This document shows positions 34,375-47,800 of a stretch of 64,000 nt of DNA, in pieces (the stretch's first letter is position 1; each line of letters opens with the position of its first letter). The notes under the pieces were generated by a model. It did no database searches. It saw nothing but the letters and a program-made list of their open reading frames with translations, and was not told where the DNA came from. The position numbers were made by a program, and so were the translations under genes. Origin of the DNA: Macrostomum hystrix (lineage: Eukaryota; Platyhelminthes; Macrostomidae); the NCBI GenBank assembly GCA_950097015.1, contig CATNEN010000038.1:31830501-31894500 (forward strand), in the 5' to 3' direction.

Positions 34375-35044
34375 AGTAAGCTTTCTAGATCTAAAAGCAA
34401 AAATAAAAAGATGAGTAGGTAAATTTCTAGATCTACAATGACACGAGTTTAAAATAAACTAAGTTCACTATTTAAAAGCAAGTTTTATTTAAATTGTTGC
34501 ATTTGAAAAAGTTAGATTGTGTTATTTCGTGCACATTTGTGAATTTCTGTTCGCATCAAGAATCAATAATATCTAGTAAAGAAGAATCTGCGATTTGCAG
34601 TCCTGCCTACTTCCACTATTAACATAAACTAGCTCATCTTGACACCGAAGCTGGATTAAAAAAGAGAGAAATCCGAATAAGCATTCGCTAATTTGGCAGC
34701 AGCAACAGCAGCAGCTTCGTGGTAATCTCGAGTTGCCAGGCGGCAAGAGAAAGAGTAGAAGAGAGTGATCTAGAGAGCTGCGAGTGAGAGTGAGTGAGGC
34801 GGATAGAAGGCCGGGTCACCCGCACAAGTACAAAGTGCCTCGAGCCTATAGTCGTCCATCCAGAAGATCCCATGGATTTTCTTCCCTAAAGCGTCCACCC
34901 CAAAATGTGGCCAAGCCTAGCGAATGGCGAGATCGAGTTTTAGAAAGTAAAAAGGAGAAGACAGTTGAGAGAGCCAGCGCCTCGGTTAGGACGATATTTG
35001 AATTCTCAAGAAAGAATCCTGACCTAGTAGAAAATCCCGTCACA
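34375..35044 (+). other. Upstream region of the small heat-shock gene
   Basis: The heat-shock frame stays open upstream to 34766 but has no in-frame ATG, so it is treated as 5' UTR. AG acceptors in the CAGCAGCAACAGCAGCAGC stretch near 34697-34715 could be splice sites. Confidence 0.45.
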
Positions 35045-36103
35045 ATGTCCGCATCCAACTCGGCGAGTCAAAGTGGCAGCAGCCGCTGCAGCAGCGTTGC
35101 GGAGAAGCAGCAGGCGTCGGACGGTCAGCGACTGTTGAAGATCGCGCCGGAGCCACGAACCTACGCCGAGGTCATGTCTGAGCTGGACAAGTCGACGGAG
35201 GACTTTCTCAAACGCAATCACCTGCGCCACGAGAAGGCCTGGTACGACGAGACCTCCAGGAAGCTGGACGACAGTCGGCGACGCTGGGAGGACGAGGTGC
35301 GCCTGATGCGGGAGCAGTTCTTCACGGCCCAGGCGCACCCGAAGCAGCGGGAGCGAGCCGCGGCGCTGATGGACGCGCACACCTTCGACGAGTTGCAGAC
35401 GCGCACAATGAGAGGCTGCGACGGCCGGCTGAGATTTCAGGTGCGCTTCGAGGTGCAAGGCTTCGAAATTCGCCAGGTTGAAGTCGGGGTCAATGATCAC
35501 CGGCTGACGGTTCGAGCGAATCGCGAATGTCCCAGCGGTTTTCGTCAGCTCGTCCGCAGCGTCAACTTGCCCAGCAATTGTCTGATCGACCAGTTGACCG
35601 CTTGCGTCACTTCAGACAGTGTCCTCATTGTGGTGGCGCCGTTGCGAGCGCCGGACAGCATCGGGGGCCAGCAGCATCGGTGCTGCGGCGCCAGCAGTTT
35701 AGCATCGCCAGCCGAAGCGCCACAATTGGTTGACGCCGGCCGGAGATTGGTTCGCCTGCAGGTGCAGTTGGGGCCTTTCTACCGGCCTGACGAGGTCCGA
35801 GTGTTGGTCGGCTGCTACCGGGTTAAAGTCTCCGCCAGGCACCAGGAGACACGCGAAGGTCGCAGCAGTTGTTGTCGAGAATTTCAACGCGATTACGACC
35901 TGCCGGAGGCTGTGCGACCATCGGCGACTGTGGCAACCCTGGAGCCTGGCGGTTGCCTCACCGTGGAAGCTCCACTGGAGACTGAGGTACCGACCGGAGT
36001 CGGCGGGAAAGAGCAACCAGACGACTGCCAGTCGCTAGTGTCGGTGGTGTCTTCGCTGGCTGCTGGCGAGACTGAAACTGAGGCGCAAGGCCTTCCTAGC
36101 TGA
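35045..36103 (+). CDS. Small heat-shock protein with two alpha-crystallin domains
   Basis: A 352-residue ATP-independent chaperone in one exon. Residues 1-115 are a hydrophilic N-terminal region with a helical, charged stretch (DKSTEDFLKRNHLRHEKAWYD). The first alpha-crystallin domain is at about 127-201 (DGRLRFQVRFEVQGF to VLIVVAPL) and the second at about 233-312 (RLVRLQVQLGPFYRPDEV to GCLTVEAPL). Both end in the strand followed by AP that is typical of the fold. They are joined by a short, cysteine-containing linker; an acidic tail follows. Two alpha-crystallin domains in one chain are known from platyhelminths, for example schistosome p40 and tapeworm homologues, so this supports a flatworm source. 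Start chosen as the only ATG at the N-terminal end of the frame. Stop TGA at 36101-36103. Confidence 0.88.
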   Translation: MSASNSASQSGSSRCSSVAEKQQASDGQRLLKIAPEPRTYAEVMSELDKSTEDFLKRNHLRHEKAWYDETSRKLDDSRRRWEDEVRLMREQFFTAQAHPKQRERAAALMDAHTFDELQTRTMRGCDGRLRFQVRFEVQGFEIRQVEVGVNDHRLTVRANRECPSGFRQLVRSVNLPSNCLIDQLTACVTSDSVLIVVAPLRAPDSIGGQQHRCCGASSLASPAEAPQLVDAGRRLVRLQVQLGPFYRPDEVRVLVGCYRVKVSARHQETREGRSSCCREFQRDYDLPEAVRPSATVATLEPGGCLTVEAPLETEVPTGVGGKEQPDDCQSLVSVVSSLAAGETETEAQGLPS

Positions 36104-36375
36104 GCTGATCTTTGAGTCTGTTCTCAAAGAAAAACTGTAATTAATAGAAGGAAATTGAATTAAACTAACTAATTTGCCTCCCAATCGTGCGGGATTCAGG
36201 TTGTAATTGCAGATTTTTTACGACAAATATACAGTGCGCGCCAGATATATGTAGATAGATATAGATAAATTAGAATGTAATGTTACGAGTAACAAGTACA
36301 ATTACTCTTACGTCTGACAGACTTACATTTGCCCTTCTGTGGCGTTTTTTAAACCAAATTTGTTAATTTTTCGAA

Positions 36376-37076
36376 AGAGGAGAAGAGGAACGACATAGAG
36401 GAGAGGAAGGAGATGGAGGAGAGGGAGGAGAGAGAGGAGAGGGAGGAGAGGGAGGAGAGGGAGGAGATGGAGGAGAGGGAGGAGAGGGAGGAGAGGGAGG
36501 AGATGGAGGAGAGGGAGGAGAGGGAGGAGAGGGAGGAGAGGGAGGAGAGGGAGGAGAGGGAGGAGATGGAGGAGATGGAGGAGAGGGAGGAGATGGAGGA
36601 GAGGGAGGAGATGGAGGAGATGGAGGAGATGGAGGAGAGGGAGGAGATGGAGGAGAGGGAGGAGATGGAGGAGATGGAGGAGAGGGAGGAGAGGGAGGAG
36701 ATGGAGGAGATGGAGGAGATGGAGGAGATGGAGGAGATGGAGGAGAGGGAGGAGATGGAGGAGAGGGAGGAGATGGAGGAGATGGAGGAGAGGGAGGAGA
36801 GGGAGGAGATGGAGGAGATGGAGGAGAGGGAGGAGAGAGAGGAGAGGGAGGAGAGGGAGGAGAGGGAGGAGAGGGAGGAGATGGAGGAGAGGGAGGAGAG
36901 GGAGGAGAGGGAGGAGATGGAGGAGAGGGAGGAGATGGAGGAGATGGAGGAGAGGGAGGAGAGGGAGGAGAGGGAGGAGAGGGAGGAGAGGGAGGAGAGG
37001 GAGGAGAGGGAGGAGAGGGAGGAGAGGGAGGAGAGGGAGGAGAGGGAGGAGATGGAGGAGAGGGAGGAGAGAAGTA
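36376..37076 (+). repeat. 9-bp purine-rich minisatellite
   Basis: About 78 copies of GAGGAGAGG or GAGGAGATG. The two unit types are mixed in a non-random pattern. Open on both strands; a repetitive Glu/Arg/Met or Ser/Leu/Ile reading is not considered a gene. Confidence 0.93.
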
Positions 37077-37454
37077 AGTAACTAAAATTGTAGAGAGGGA
37101 GCTGGAGGACTAACACTGCTTAGAAATGTGAAACTAAGTCAAGAAAGGTGCTGGAGGGGTCGTGCAGTGTCAAGTTTTTAATTAAATCATATATCAAGTT
37201 TCTTCTATTTCTTGGAAATTTCTCATCTAACGAGAATGTTCGTCCATCCAAACAAGCTGACCCAGAATGCACAAATCATTGACTTGACCAGAGACAAAAT
37301 ACAACTTAAATTACTTGCAAATCACAGAGTTCGTTTGGCTTTGGAAAAAAAGCTTGCTCACATCAGAAAGCTGTCTAAAATGATTGTTGTAAAAATTCAG
37401 ATCCTTTGACAAAATTCGAGATGCTGTCGAAAGTGACAGTAGCTGTCAGTAAAA
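37077..37454. other. Spacer between arrays
   Basis: A 65-codon frame at 37212-37409 has no recognisable features. Nothing else seen. Confidence 0.4.
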
Positions 37455-39245
37455 TTACCTGTCGAAATCACAGAATCAGTCGAAATCACAGAATCAGTCG
37501 AAATAGAAGAATCTGTCGAAATAGAAGAATCTGTCGAAAAAGCAGAATCAGTCGAAACAGAAGAATCTGTCGAAATAGCAGAATCAGTCTAAATAGCAGA
37601 ATCTGTCGAAACAAAAGAATCTGTCGAAATAGAAGAATCTGTCTAAATAGAAGAATCTGTCGAAATAGAAGAATCTGTCGAAATAGAAGAATCAGTCGAA
37701 ACAAAAGAATCTGTCGAAATAGAAGAATCTGTCTAAATAGAAGAATCTGTCGAAATAGAAGAATCTGTCTAAATAGAAGAATCTGTCTAAATAGAAGAAT
37801 CTGTCGAAATAGAAGAATCTGTCTAAATAGAAAAATCTGTCGAAATAGAAGAATCAGTCGAAATAGAAGAATCTGTCGAAATAGAAGAATCTGTCGAAAT
37901 AGAAGAATCTGTCGAAATAGAAGAATCAGTCGAAATAGAAGAATCAGTCGAAATAGAAGAATCTGTCGAAACAGAAGAATCTGTCGAAATAGCAGAATCA
38001 GTCGAAACAAAAGAATCTGTCGAAATAGAAGAATCTGTCTAAATAGAAGAATCTGTCGAAATAGAAGAATCTGACGAAATAGAAGAATCAGTCGAAACAA
38101 AAGAATCTGTCGAAATAGAAGAATCTGTCTAAATAGAAGAATCTGTCGAAATAGAAGAATCTGTCTAAATAGAAGAATCTGTCTAAATAGAAGAATCTGT
38201 CGAAATAGAAGAATCTGTCTAAATAGAAAAATCTGTCGAAATAGAAGAATCAGTCGAAACAAAAGAATCTGTCGAAATAGAAGAATCTGTCGAAATAGAA
38301 GAATCAGTCGAAATAGAAGAATCAGTCGAAATAGAAGAATCTGTCGAAATAGAAGAATCTGTCGAAATAGAAGAATCTGTCGAAATAGAAGAATCTGTCG
38401 AAATAGAAGAATCTGTCGAAATAGCAGAATCTGTCGAAGCAGAAGAATCAGTCGAAATAGAAGAATCAATCGAAATAGAAGAATCTGTCGAAATAGAAGA
38501 ATCAGTCGAAATAGCAGAATCTGTCGAAGCAGAAGAATCAATCGAAACAGAAGAATCAGTCGAAACAAAAGAATCTGTCGAAATAGAAGAATCAGTCGAA
38601 ACAAAAGAATCTGTCGAAATAGAAGAATCTGTCGAAATAGAAGAATCAGTCGAAATAGAAGAATCAGTCGAAATAGAAGAATCTGTCGAAATAGAAGAAT
38701 CTGTCGAAATAGAAGAATCTGTCGAAATAGAAGAATCAATCGAAATAGAAGAATCTGTCGAAATAGAAGAATCAATCGAAATAGAAGAATCTGTCGAAAT
38801 AGAAGAATCAGTCGAAATAGCAGAATCTGTCGAAGCAGAAGAATCTGTCGAAACAGAAGAATCAGTCGAAACAAAAGAATCTGTCGAAATAGAAGAATCA
38901 GTCGAAACAAAAGAATCCGTCGAAATAGAAGAATCAGTCGAAATAGAAGAATCAGTCGAAATAGAAGAATCAGTCGAAATAGAAGAATCAGTCGAAATAG
39001 AAGAATCTGTCGAAATAGAAGAATCTGTCGAAATAGAAGAATCTGTCGAAACAGAAGAATCAGTCGAAACAAAAGAATCTGTCGAAATAGAAGAATCAGT
39101 CGAAACAAAAGAATCTGTCGAAATAGAAGAATCTGTCGAAATAGAAGAATCAGTCGAAATAGAAGAATCAGTCGAAATAGAAGAATCAGTCGAAATAGAA
39201 GAATCTGTCGAAATAGAAGAATCAATCGAAATAGAAGAATCTATA
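37455..39245 (+). repeat. 18-bp minisatellite
   Basis: About 98 copies of GAATCTGTCGAAATAGAA with GTCTAAATAG, CAGTCGAAAC and CAATCG variants. The unit is a multiple of three, and the minus strand stays open for about 580 codons; the plus strand opens only where TCTAAATAG variants are out of frame. Blocks of variants recur, showing higher-order duplication. Confidence 0.95.
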
Positions 39246-39429
39246 AAAGATAAAAGATAAAATCACAGAAAACTGTCTTCTTGCAGATTGATATCTGTAG
39301 GAAAATCAATCTCAAAGAAATATAGAGAAGCTAAGAACAATACAAGGAAATAGTTATACGAGCGTAATAGTTTTCACGCCGATCGACCAGTTGGATTAGG
39401 ATTATGGTTCTTAAGCCTTATTCTCACGT

Positions 39430-39460
<31 letters not shown>

Positions 39461-39767
39461 TTCAGTCCGAAGGGATTATGAGGTGTTCTCTCAATATAAT
39501 AAAAATGCAAATTAATCGCGAATCAATGCTGCATTTTCGGGCAATTCCCCTACTCAGCATCCTGACCTCAATCGTGAGTCCAGTCCAATTATTGGCCGAA
39601 ATCAAAGGTGGTCTCTGGAGACTATTGAAACAGAACATGGAATAACTAACGAGACTTGTCGCGGTACGGTTGAGGTTGAAATATTTTTTAAGATAGAGAT
39701 TGAGACAATTCTCTAGAGATAAAAAGAGTTCGATAGCAAAAAAACCCAATTTGGTTTCACTTGGATT
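39246..39767. other. Unique spacer with AGC run
   Basis: An uninterrupted (AGC)9 lies at 39431-39458. No gene supported. Confidence 0.5.
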
Positions 39768-42450
39768 AAAAATGAGATTTGGGTAGATAATGAGATACTG
39801 GGTAGATAATGAGATACTGGGTAGATAATTACATATTGGGTAGATAATGAGATATTGGGTAGATAATGAGATACTGGGTAGATAATTACATATTGGGTAG
39901 ATAATGAGATATTGGGTAGATAATGAGATACTGGGTAGATAATTAGATACTGGGTAGATAATGAGATATTGGGTAGAGAATGAGATACTGGGTAGATAAT
40001 GAGATTTGGGTAGATAATGAGATACTGGGTAGATAATGAGATACTGGGTAGATAATTACATATTGGGTAGATAATGAGATATTGGGTAGATAATGAGATA
40101 CTGGGTAGATAATTAGATACTGGGTAGATAATGAGATATTGGGTAGATAATGAGATACTGGGTAGATAATTAGATACTGGGTAGATAATGAGATATTGGG
40201 TAGAGAATGAGATACTGGGTAGATAATTACATATTGGGTAGATAATGAGATATTGGGTAGATAATGAGATACTGGGTAGATAATTAGATACTGGGTAGAT
40301 AATGAGATATTGGGTAGAGAATGAGTTACTGGGTAGATAATGAGATTTGGGTAGATAATGAGATACTGGGTAGATAATGAGATACTGGGTAGATAATTAC
40401 ATATTGGGTAGACAATGAGATATTGGGTAGATAATGAGATACTGGGTAGATAATTAGATACTGGGTAGATAATGAGATATTGGGTAGATAATGAGATACT
40501 GGGTAGATAATTAGATACTGGGTAGATAATGAGATATTGGGTAGAGAATGAGATACTGGGTAGATAATGAGATATTGGGTAGATAATGAGATATTGGGTA
40601 GATAATGAGATACTGGGTAGATAATCAGATATTGGGTAGAGAATGAGATACTGGGTAGATAATGAGATATTGGGTAGATAATGAGATATTGGGTAGAGAA
40701 TGAGATATTGGGTAGATAATGAGATATTGGGTAGAGAATGAGATATTGGGTAGATAATGAGATACTGGGTAGATAATCAGATATTGGGTAGATAATGAGA
40801 TATTGGGTAGATAATGAGATACTGGGCAGATAATCAGATATTGGGTAGAGAATGAGATACTGGGTAGAGAATGAGATATTGGGTAGATAATGAGATACTG
40901 GGTAGATAATCAGATACTGGGTAGATAATGAGATATTGGGTAGATAATGAGATATTGGGTAGAGAATGAGATATTGGGTAGATAATGAGATACTGGGTAG
41001 ATAATCAGATATTGGGTAGATAATGAGATATTGGGTAGATAATGAGATACTGGGTAGATAATGAGATATTGGGTAGATAATCAGATATTGGGTAGATAAT
41101 GAGATACTGGGTAGATAATGAGATATTGGGTAGATAATGAGATATTGGGTAGAGAATGAGATACTGGGTAGATAATGAGATATTGGGTAGATAATGAGAT
41201 ATTGGGTAGATAATGAGATATTGGGTAGAGAATGAGATACTGGGTAGATAATGAGATATTGGGTAGAGAATGAGATATTGGGTAGATAATGAGATACTGG
41301 GTAGATAATCAGATATTGGGTAGATAATGAGATATTGGGTAGATAATGAGATATTAAGTAGATAATGAGATACTGGGTAGATAATCAGATATTGGATAGA
41401 TAATGAGATACTGGGTAGATAATCAGATATTGGGTAGTTAATGAGATACTGGGTAGATAATGAGATACTGGGTAGATAATGAGATATTGGATAGATAATG
41501 AGATACTGGGTAGATAATCAGATATTGGGTAGATAATGAGATACTGGGTAGATAATCAGATATTGGGTAGATAATGAGATATTGGGTAGATAATGAGATA
41601 CTGGGCAGATAATGAGATATTGGGTAGATAATGAGATACTGGGTAGATAATCAGATATTGGGTAGATAATGAGATATTGGGTAGATAATCAGATATTGGG
41701 TAGTTATTGAGATATTGGGTAGATAATGAGATACTGGGCAGATAATCAGATATTGGGTAGATAATGAGATACTGGGTAGATAATGAGATACTGGGTAGAT
41801 AATGAGATACTGGGTAGATAATGAGATACTGGGCAGATAATCAGATATTGGGTAGTTAATGAGATATTGGGTAGATAATGAGATATTGGGTAGATAATCA
41901 GATATTGGGTAGATAATGAGACACTGGGTAGATAATGAGATACTGGGTAGATAATCAGATATTGGGTAGATAATGAGATACTGGGTAGAGAATGAGATAC
42001 TGGGTAGATAATGAGATATTGGGTAGAGAATGAGATACTGGGTAGATAATGAGATATTGGGTAGATAATGAGATATTGGGTAGATAATGAGATATTGGGT
42101 AGAGAATGAGATACTGGGTAGATAATGAGATATTGGGTAGATAATCAGATATTGGGTAGTTAATGAGATATTGGGTAGATAATGAGATACTGGGTAGATA
42201 ATGATATATTGGGTAGATAATGAGATATTGGGTAGATAATGAGATATTGGGTAGATAATGAGATACTGGGTAGATAATGAGATACTGGGTAGATAATGAG
42301 ATATTGGGTAGATAATGAGATATTGGGTAGATAATGAGATACTGGGTAGATAATGAGATACTGGGTAGATAATGAGATATTGGGTAGATAATCAGATATT
42401 GGGTAGATAATTAGATATTGGGTAGATAATCAGATATTGGGTAGAGAATA
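39768..42450 (+). repeat. 19-bp minisatellite, about 2.7 kb
   Basis: About 140 copies of GAGATATTGGGTAGATAAT with GATACTGG, TTACATATT, AATCAGAT and AGAGAATG variants. It has stops in most frames, so no long open frames arise. Variant order repeats in blocks of roughly 110-330 bp. Confidence 0.95.
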
Positions 42451-43124
42451 AGTAGAGCGGAGAACTGGGTGGAGAGGATCAGAAGTTCAAATTTATGTTG
42501 ATTAGAAGTGGAGTTGGACAAAGATAGATGAAAAACGGAAACGAGAAAGTTTAATTTCTGCCACAACATATTTTTAGTGTCTTCCGTTTTATCTCTCAAG
42601 TATTGACTCAGAATCCCATTTTTCTAGGATTTCCAAAATCCCCAAAGAGCTGCCAGTCGAATCAATTGCGGGAAGGATGCTAGAGAAAAATCCTCTATGG
42701 GGATTGGGGCCTTTTAATTATCGATAAGGATCAACTTAGCGTGGGTCAGTTGGACTAAAGAATGGAGCTTAAGGGTTCCGTTGTGAGAGCAGTAGAGCTG
42801 GGGATCGCATATTGTCTGAATTAATGAAGCCGAACATCTTGATAAAGCTTTTTCCAGTCTCGCTGCTTCAGATTTTTAGAAGCCAATTTCTTGTTCCGAT
42901 TTCGTAGGGAAACAGAGATGAGAGAGAGGGTAGAGAAGGGGAAGGGGAGATTATAAAGGACAGCGAAGAGTGGACGGGAAGAGAGGATGGGGAGAGAGAC
43001 AGTGGGAGAGAGGAGAGTTGAGTGGACAGTACGGAGAGAGGGAATTGGGGAGAGAGGGTAGAAGGGGAAGGGGAGAGGGGTAGAGTGGATAATGATAGGG
43101 TAGAGGGATAGGGGATGAGAAAAG
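42451..43124. other. Spacer between arrays
   Basis: Nothing recognised. From about 42905 it is GA-rich and grades into the next array. Confidence 0.45.
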
Positions 43125-44055
43125 GGGAGATGTAAGAAAAGATAGAGGAGAGGAGAGAAAAGAGAGGGGAGAGGGGAGAAAAGAGAGGGGAGAGGAGAGA
43201 AAAGAGAGGGGAGAGGGGAGAAAAGAGAGGGGAGAGGGGAGAAAAGAGAGGGGAGAGGGGAGAAAAGAGAGGGGAGAGGGGAGAAAAGAGAGGGGAGAGG
43301 GGAGAAAAGAGAGGGGAGAGGGGAGAAAAGAGAGGGGAGAGGGGAGAAAAGAGAAGGGAGAGGGGAGAAAAGAGAGGGGAGAGGGGAGAAAAGAGAGGGG
43401 AGAGGAGAGAAAAGAGAGGGGAGAGGGGAGAAAAGAGAGGGGAGAGGGGAGAAAAGAGAGGGGAGAGGGGAGAAAAGAGAGGGGAGAGGGGAGAAAAGAG
43501 AGGGGAGAGGGGAGAAAAGAGAGGGGAGAGGGAAGAAAAGAGAGGGGAGAGGGGAGAAAAGAGAGGGGAGAGGGAAGAAAGGAGAGATGGGAGAAGAGAG
43601 AAAAGAGAGGGGAGAGGGGAGAAAAGAGAGGGGAGAGGGGAGAAAAGAGAGGGGAGAGGGAAGAAAAGAGAGGGGAGAGGGAAGAAAGGAGAGATGGGAG
43701 AAGAGAGAAAAGAGAAGGGAGAGGGGAGAAAAGAGAGGGGAGAGGGAAGAAAAGAGAGGGGAGAGGGAAGAAAGGAGAGATGGGAGAAGAGAGAAAAGAG
43801 AAGGGAGAGGGAAGAAAAGAGAAGGGAGAGGGAAGAAAAGAGAAGGGAGAGGGGAGAAAAGAGAGGGGAGAGGGGAGAAAAGAGAAGGGAGAGGGAAGAA
43901 AAGAGAGGGGAGAGGGAAGAAAAGAGAGGGGAGAGGGAAGAAAAGAGAGGGGAGAGGGGAGAAAGGAGAGATGGGAGAAGAGAGAAAAGAGAGGAGAGGG
44001 GAGAAAAGAGAGGGGAGAAAAAAGAAAGGAGAGGAAGAAAAGAGAGTGGAGAGTG
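43125..44055 (+). repeat. 20-bp homopurine minisatellite
   Basis: About 46 copies of AGAGGGGAGAGGGGAGAAAA. The plus strand is almost entirely A and G for about 900 bp. Open frames on both strands are by-products. Confidence 0.94.
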
Positions 44056-44879
44056 GAGAAAGTGCTCATACACAGATCCCCAGAAAGGAATCTTATCAGC
44101 AGTCACTGAGATTCAGGATACAGGGATCAAACGAGTTAGAACCAAATCTTAGCCAAATCAGTTAAAACTGCATCAATCAAAGCCATGTGCAGACAGGTAT
44201 GCACTAAACAGCCGCATGCTGAAAGCTATATGTCATTCATTTGGCGACAGTATTAGAAAGCAGAACTTCATCACATATTATTATTTTATTTATTCTTTGA
44301 ATGAATTCAAAGCCATTAAATATAGAAAACTTTTTGTATAGTTGAGCATAGTACATGCCAATAATAGATTGCCAAGTATGAGTACAGAAACGGGACTAGA
44401 GAAAAGAAAATGAGCAGCAAATTGAGTTTGCTATAGTCTGACAAGGTCGTATCAAAGGTTTTTTACATTTGTCTCACTTCCCTTTTCTAGTTGGGGGATT
44501 TTTTGGATTCGCTTTACAAGTACGAGTATAGTATATGGCTCTAGAAAAAGTGCTCAAACTAAACTGATCATCCATCTAGAAAAATTATCGTGATCTAATT
44601 CCGAGAGGGGAAATTAGTTCTTAACTACACTTCGAAAGTTGGGAAGTGAGCATGGGAATACACTTAGATCTACTGATTTCTTAACGCATGGCTTATGCAA
44701 GACAAACTCAATTCAGTCTCATGTTTTCATATAATCACTCTATTACTTGAGCTCATTGTTTGCTTACATAATAAGTGAAGCATGCTGTGACATGCTTATT
44801 AATATTATTCTTTTACGGCTATACAATGTGCGCAGCACAACCACTGAATAAATAAGATAATATAAGATGTTTATTTAGA
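44056..44879. other. Unique AT-rich spacer
   Basis: Nothing recognised. Confidence 0.5.
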
Positions 44880-47800
44880 AAGATGAGAAGTGGAGTGAGA
44901 GGGTGAGAAGTGGAGTGAGAGGATGATAAGTGGAGTAAGAGGGTAAGAAGTGGAGTGAGAGGATGAGACGTGGAGTGAGAGTATGAGAAGTGGAGTGAGA
45001 GTATGAGAAGTGGAGTGAGAGTATGAGAAGTGGAGTGAGAGTATGAGAAGTGGAGTGAGAGTATGAGAAGTGGAGTGAGAGGGAAAGAAGTGGAGTGAGA
45101 GGGTGAGAAGTGGAGTGAGAGTATGAGAAGTGGAGTGAGAGTATGAGAAGTGGAGTGAGAGTATGAGAAGTGGAGTGAGAGGGTGAGAAGTGGAGTGAGA
45201 GGATGATAAGTGGAGTGAGAGGATGAGAAGTGGAGTGAGAGGATGATAAGTGGAGTGAGAGGATGAGAAGTGGAGTGAGAGGATGATAAGTGGAGTGAGA
45301 GGATGATAAGTGGAGTGAGAGGCTGAGAAGTGGAGTGAGAGGCTGAGAAGTGGAGTGAGAGGATGAGAAGTGGAGTGAGAGGATGATAAGTGGAGTGAGA
45401 GGCTGAGAAGTGGAGTGAGAGGATGATAAGTGGAGTGAGAGGATGATAAGTGGAGTGAGAGGGTGAGAAGTGGAGTGAGAGGATGATAAGTGGAGTGAGA
45501 GGATGAGAAGTGGAGTGAGAGGATGAGAAGTGGAGTGAGAGGATGAGAAGTGGAGTGAGAGGATGAGAAGTGGAGTGAGAGGGTGAGAAGTGGAGTGAGA
45601 GGGTGAGAAGTGGAGTGAGAGGATGATAAGTGGAGTGAGAGGATGAGAAGTGGAGTGAGAGGATGATAAGTGGAGTGAGAGGGTGAGAAGAGGAGTGAGA
45701 GGGTGAGAAATGGAGTGAGAGGATGAGAAGTGGAGTGAGAGGATGAGAAGTGGAGTGAGAGGATGATAAGTGGAGTGAGAGGATGAGAAGTGGAGTGAGA
45801 GGATGATAAGTGGAGTGAGAGGGTAAGAAGTGGAGTGAGGGGGTGAGAAGTGGAGTGAGAGGATGATAAGTGGAGTGAGAGGATGATAAGTGGAGTGAGA
45901 GGATGAGAAGTGGAGTGAGAGGATGAGAAGTGGAGTGAGAGGGTAAGAATTGGAGTGAGAGGGTAAGAAGTGAAGTGAGAGGGTAAGAAGTGGAGTGAGA
46001 TGGTAGGAAGTGGAGTGAGATGGTAGGAAGTGGAGTGAGATGGTAAGAAGTGGAGTGAGATGGTAGGAAGTGGAGTGAGATGGTAGGAAGTGGAGTGAGA
46101 GGGTAAGAAGGAGTGAGAGGGTAAGAAGTGGAGTGAGAGGGTAAGAAGTGGAGTGAGAGAGCAAGAAGTATAAATAGAGGATGAGAAGTGGAGTGAGAGG
46201 ATGATAAGTGGAGTGAGAGGGTGAGAAGTGGAGTGAGAGGATGAGAAGTGGAGTGAGAGGGTGAGAAGTGGAGTGAGAGAGCAAGAAGTATAAATAGAGG
46301 ATGAGAAGTGGAGTGAGAGGATGATAAGTGGAGTGAGAGGGTGAGAAGTGGAGTGAGAGGGTGAGAAGTGGAGTAAGAGGATAAGAAGTGGAATGAGATG
46401 ATAAGAATTGGAGTGAGAGGGTGAGAAGTGGAGTGAGAGGGTGAGAAGTGGAGTGAGAGTATGAGAAGTGGAGTGAGAGGGTAAGAAGTGGAGTGAGAGG
46501 ATGAGACGTGGAGTGAGAGGGTGAGAAGTGGAGTGAGATGGTGAGAAGTGGAGTGAGATGGTGAGATGTGGAGTGAGAGGATGAGAAGTGGAGTGAGAGG
46601 GTAAGAAGTGAAGTGAGAGGGTAAGAAGGAGTGAGATGGTAAGAAGTGGAGTGAGAGGGTAAGAAGTGGAGTGAGAGGGTAAGAAGTGGAGTGAGAGGGT
46701 AAGAAGTGAAGTGAGAGGGCAAGAAGTGGAGTGAGAGGGTAAGAAGTGGAGTGAGAGGGCAAGAAGTGGAGTGAGAGGGTAAGAAGTGAAGTGAGAGGGT
46801 GAGAAGTGGAGTGAGAGGGTGAGAAGTGGAGTGAGAGTATGAGAAGTGGAGTGAGAGGGAAAGAAGTGGAGTGAGAGGATGAGACGTGGAGTGAGAGGGT
46901 AAGAAGTGGAGTGAGAGGATGAGACGTGGAGTGAGAGGGTGAGAAGTGGAGTGAGATGGTGAGAAGTGGAGTGAGATGGTGAGAAGTGGAGTGAGAGGAT
47001 GAGAAGTGGAGTGAGAGGGTAAGAAGTGAAGTGAGAGGGTAAGAAGGAGTGAGATAGTAAGAAGTGGAGTGAGAGGGTAAGAAGTGGAGTGAGAGGGTAA
47101 GAAGTGGAGTGAGAGGGTAAGAAGTGAAGTGAGAGGGCAAGAAGTGGAGTGAGAGGGTAAGAAGTGGAGTGAGAGGGCAAGAAGTGGAGTGAGAGGGTAA
47201 GAAGTGGAGTGAGAGGGTGAGAAGTGGAGTGAGAGGATGATAAGTGGAGTGAGAGGATGAGAAGTGGAGTGAGAGGATGATAAGTGGAGTGAGAGGATGA
47301 TAAGTGGAGTGAGAGGCTGAGAAGTGGAGTGAGAGGCTGAGAAGTGGAGTGAGAGGATGAGAAGTGGAGTGAGAGGATGATAAGTGGAGTGAGAGGCTGA
47401 GAAGTGGAGTGAGAGGATGATAAGTGGAGTGAGAGGATGATAAGTGGAGTGAGAGGGTGAGAAGTGGAGTGAGAGGATGATAAGTGGAGTGAGAGGATGA
47501 GAAGTGGAGTGAGAGGATGAGAAGTGGAGTGAGAGGATGAGAAGTGGAGTGAGAGGATGAGAAGTGGAGTGAGAGGGTGAGAAGTGGAGTGAGAGGGTGA
47601 GAAGTGGAGTGAGAGGATGATAAGTGGAGTGAGAGGATGAGAAGTGGAGTGAGAGGATGATAAGTGGAGTGAGAGGGTGAGAAGAGGAGTGAGAGGATGA
47701 GAAGTGGAGTGAGAGGATGAGAAGTGGAGTGAGAGGGTGAGAAGTGGAGTGAGAGGATGATAAGTGGAGTGAGAGGATGAGAAGTGGAGTGAGAGGATGA

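Noticed and set aside
34784-35044. N-terminal extension of the small heat-shock protein
   Set aside because: Frame is open but has no ATG; a spliced upstream start cannot be excluded, but nothing visible supports it.
37486-39225. Reverse open frame of 579 codons with LLFRQI-type repeats
   Set aside because: A by-product of an 18-bp array whose length is a multiple of three; no unique coding sequence at either end.
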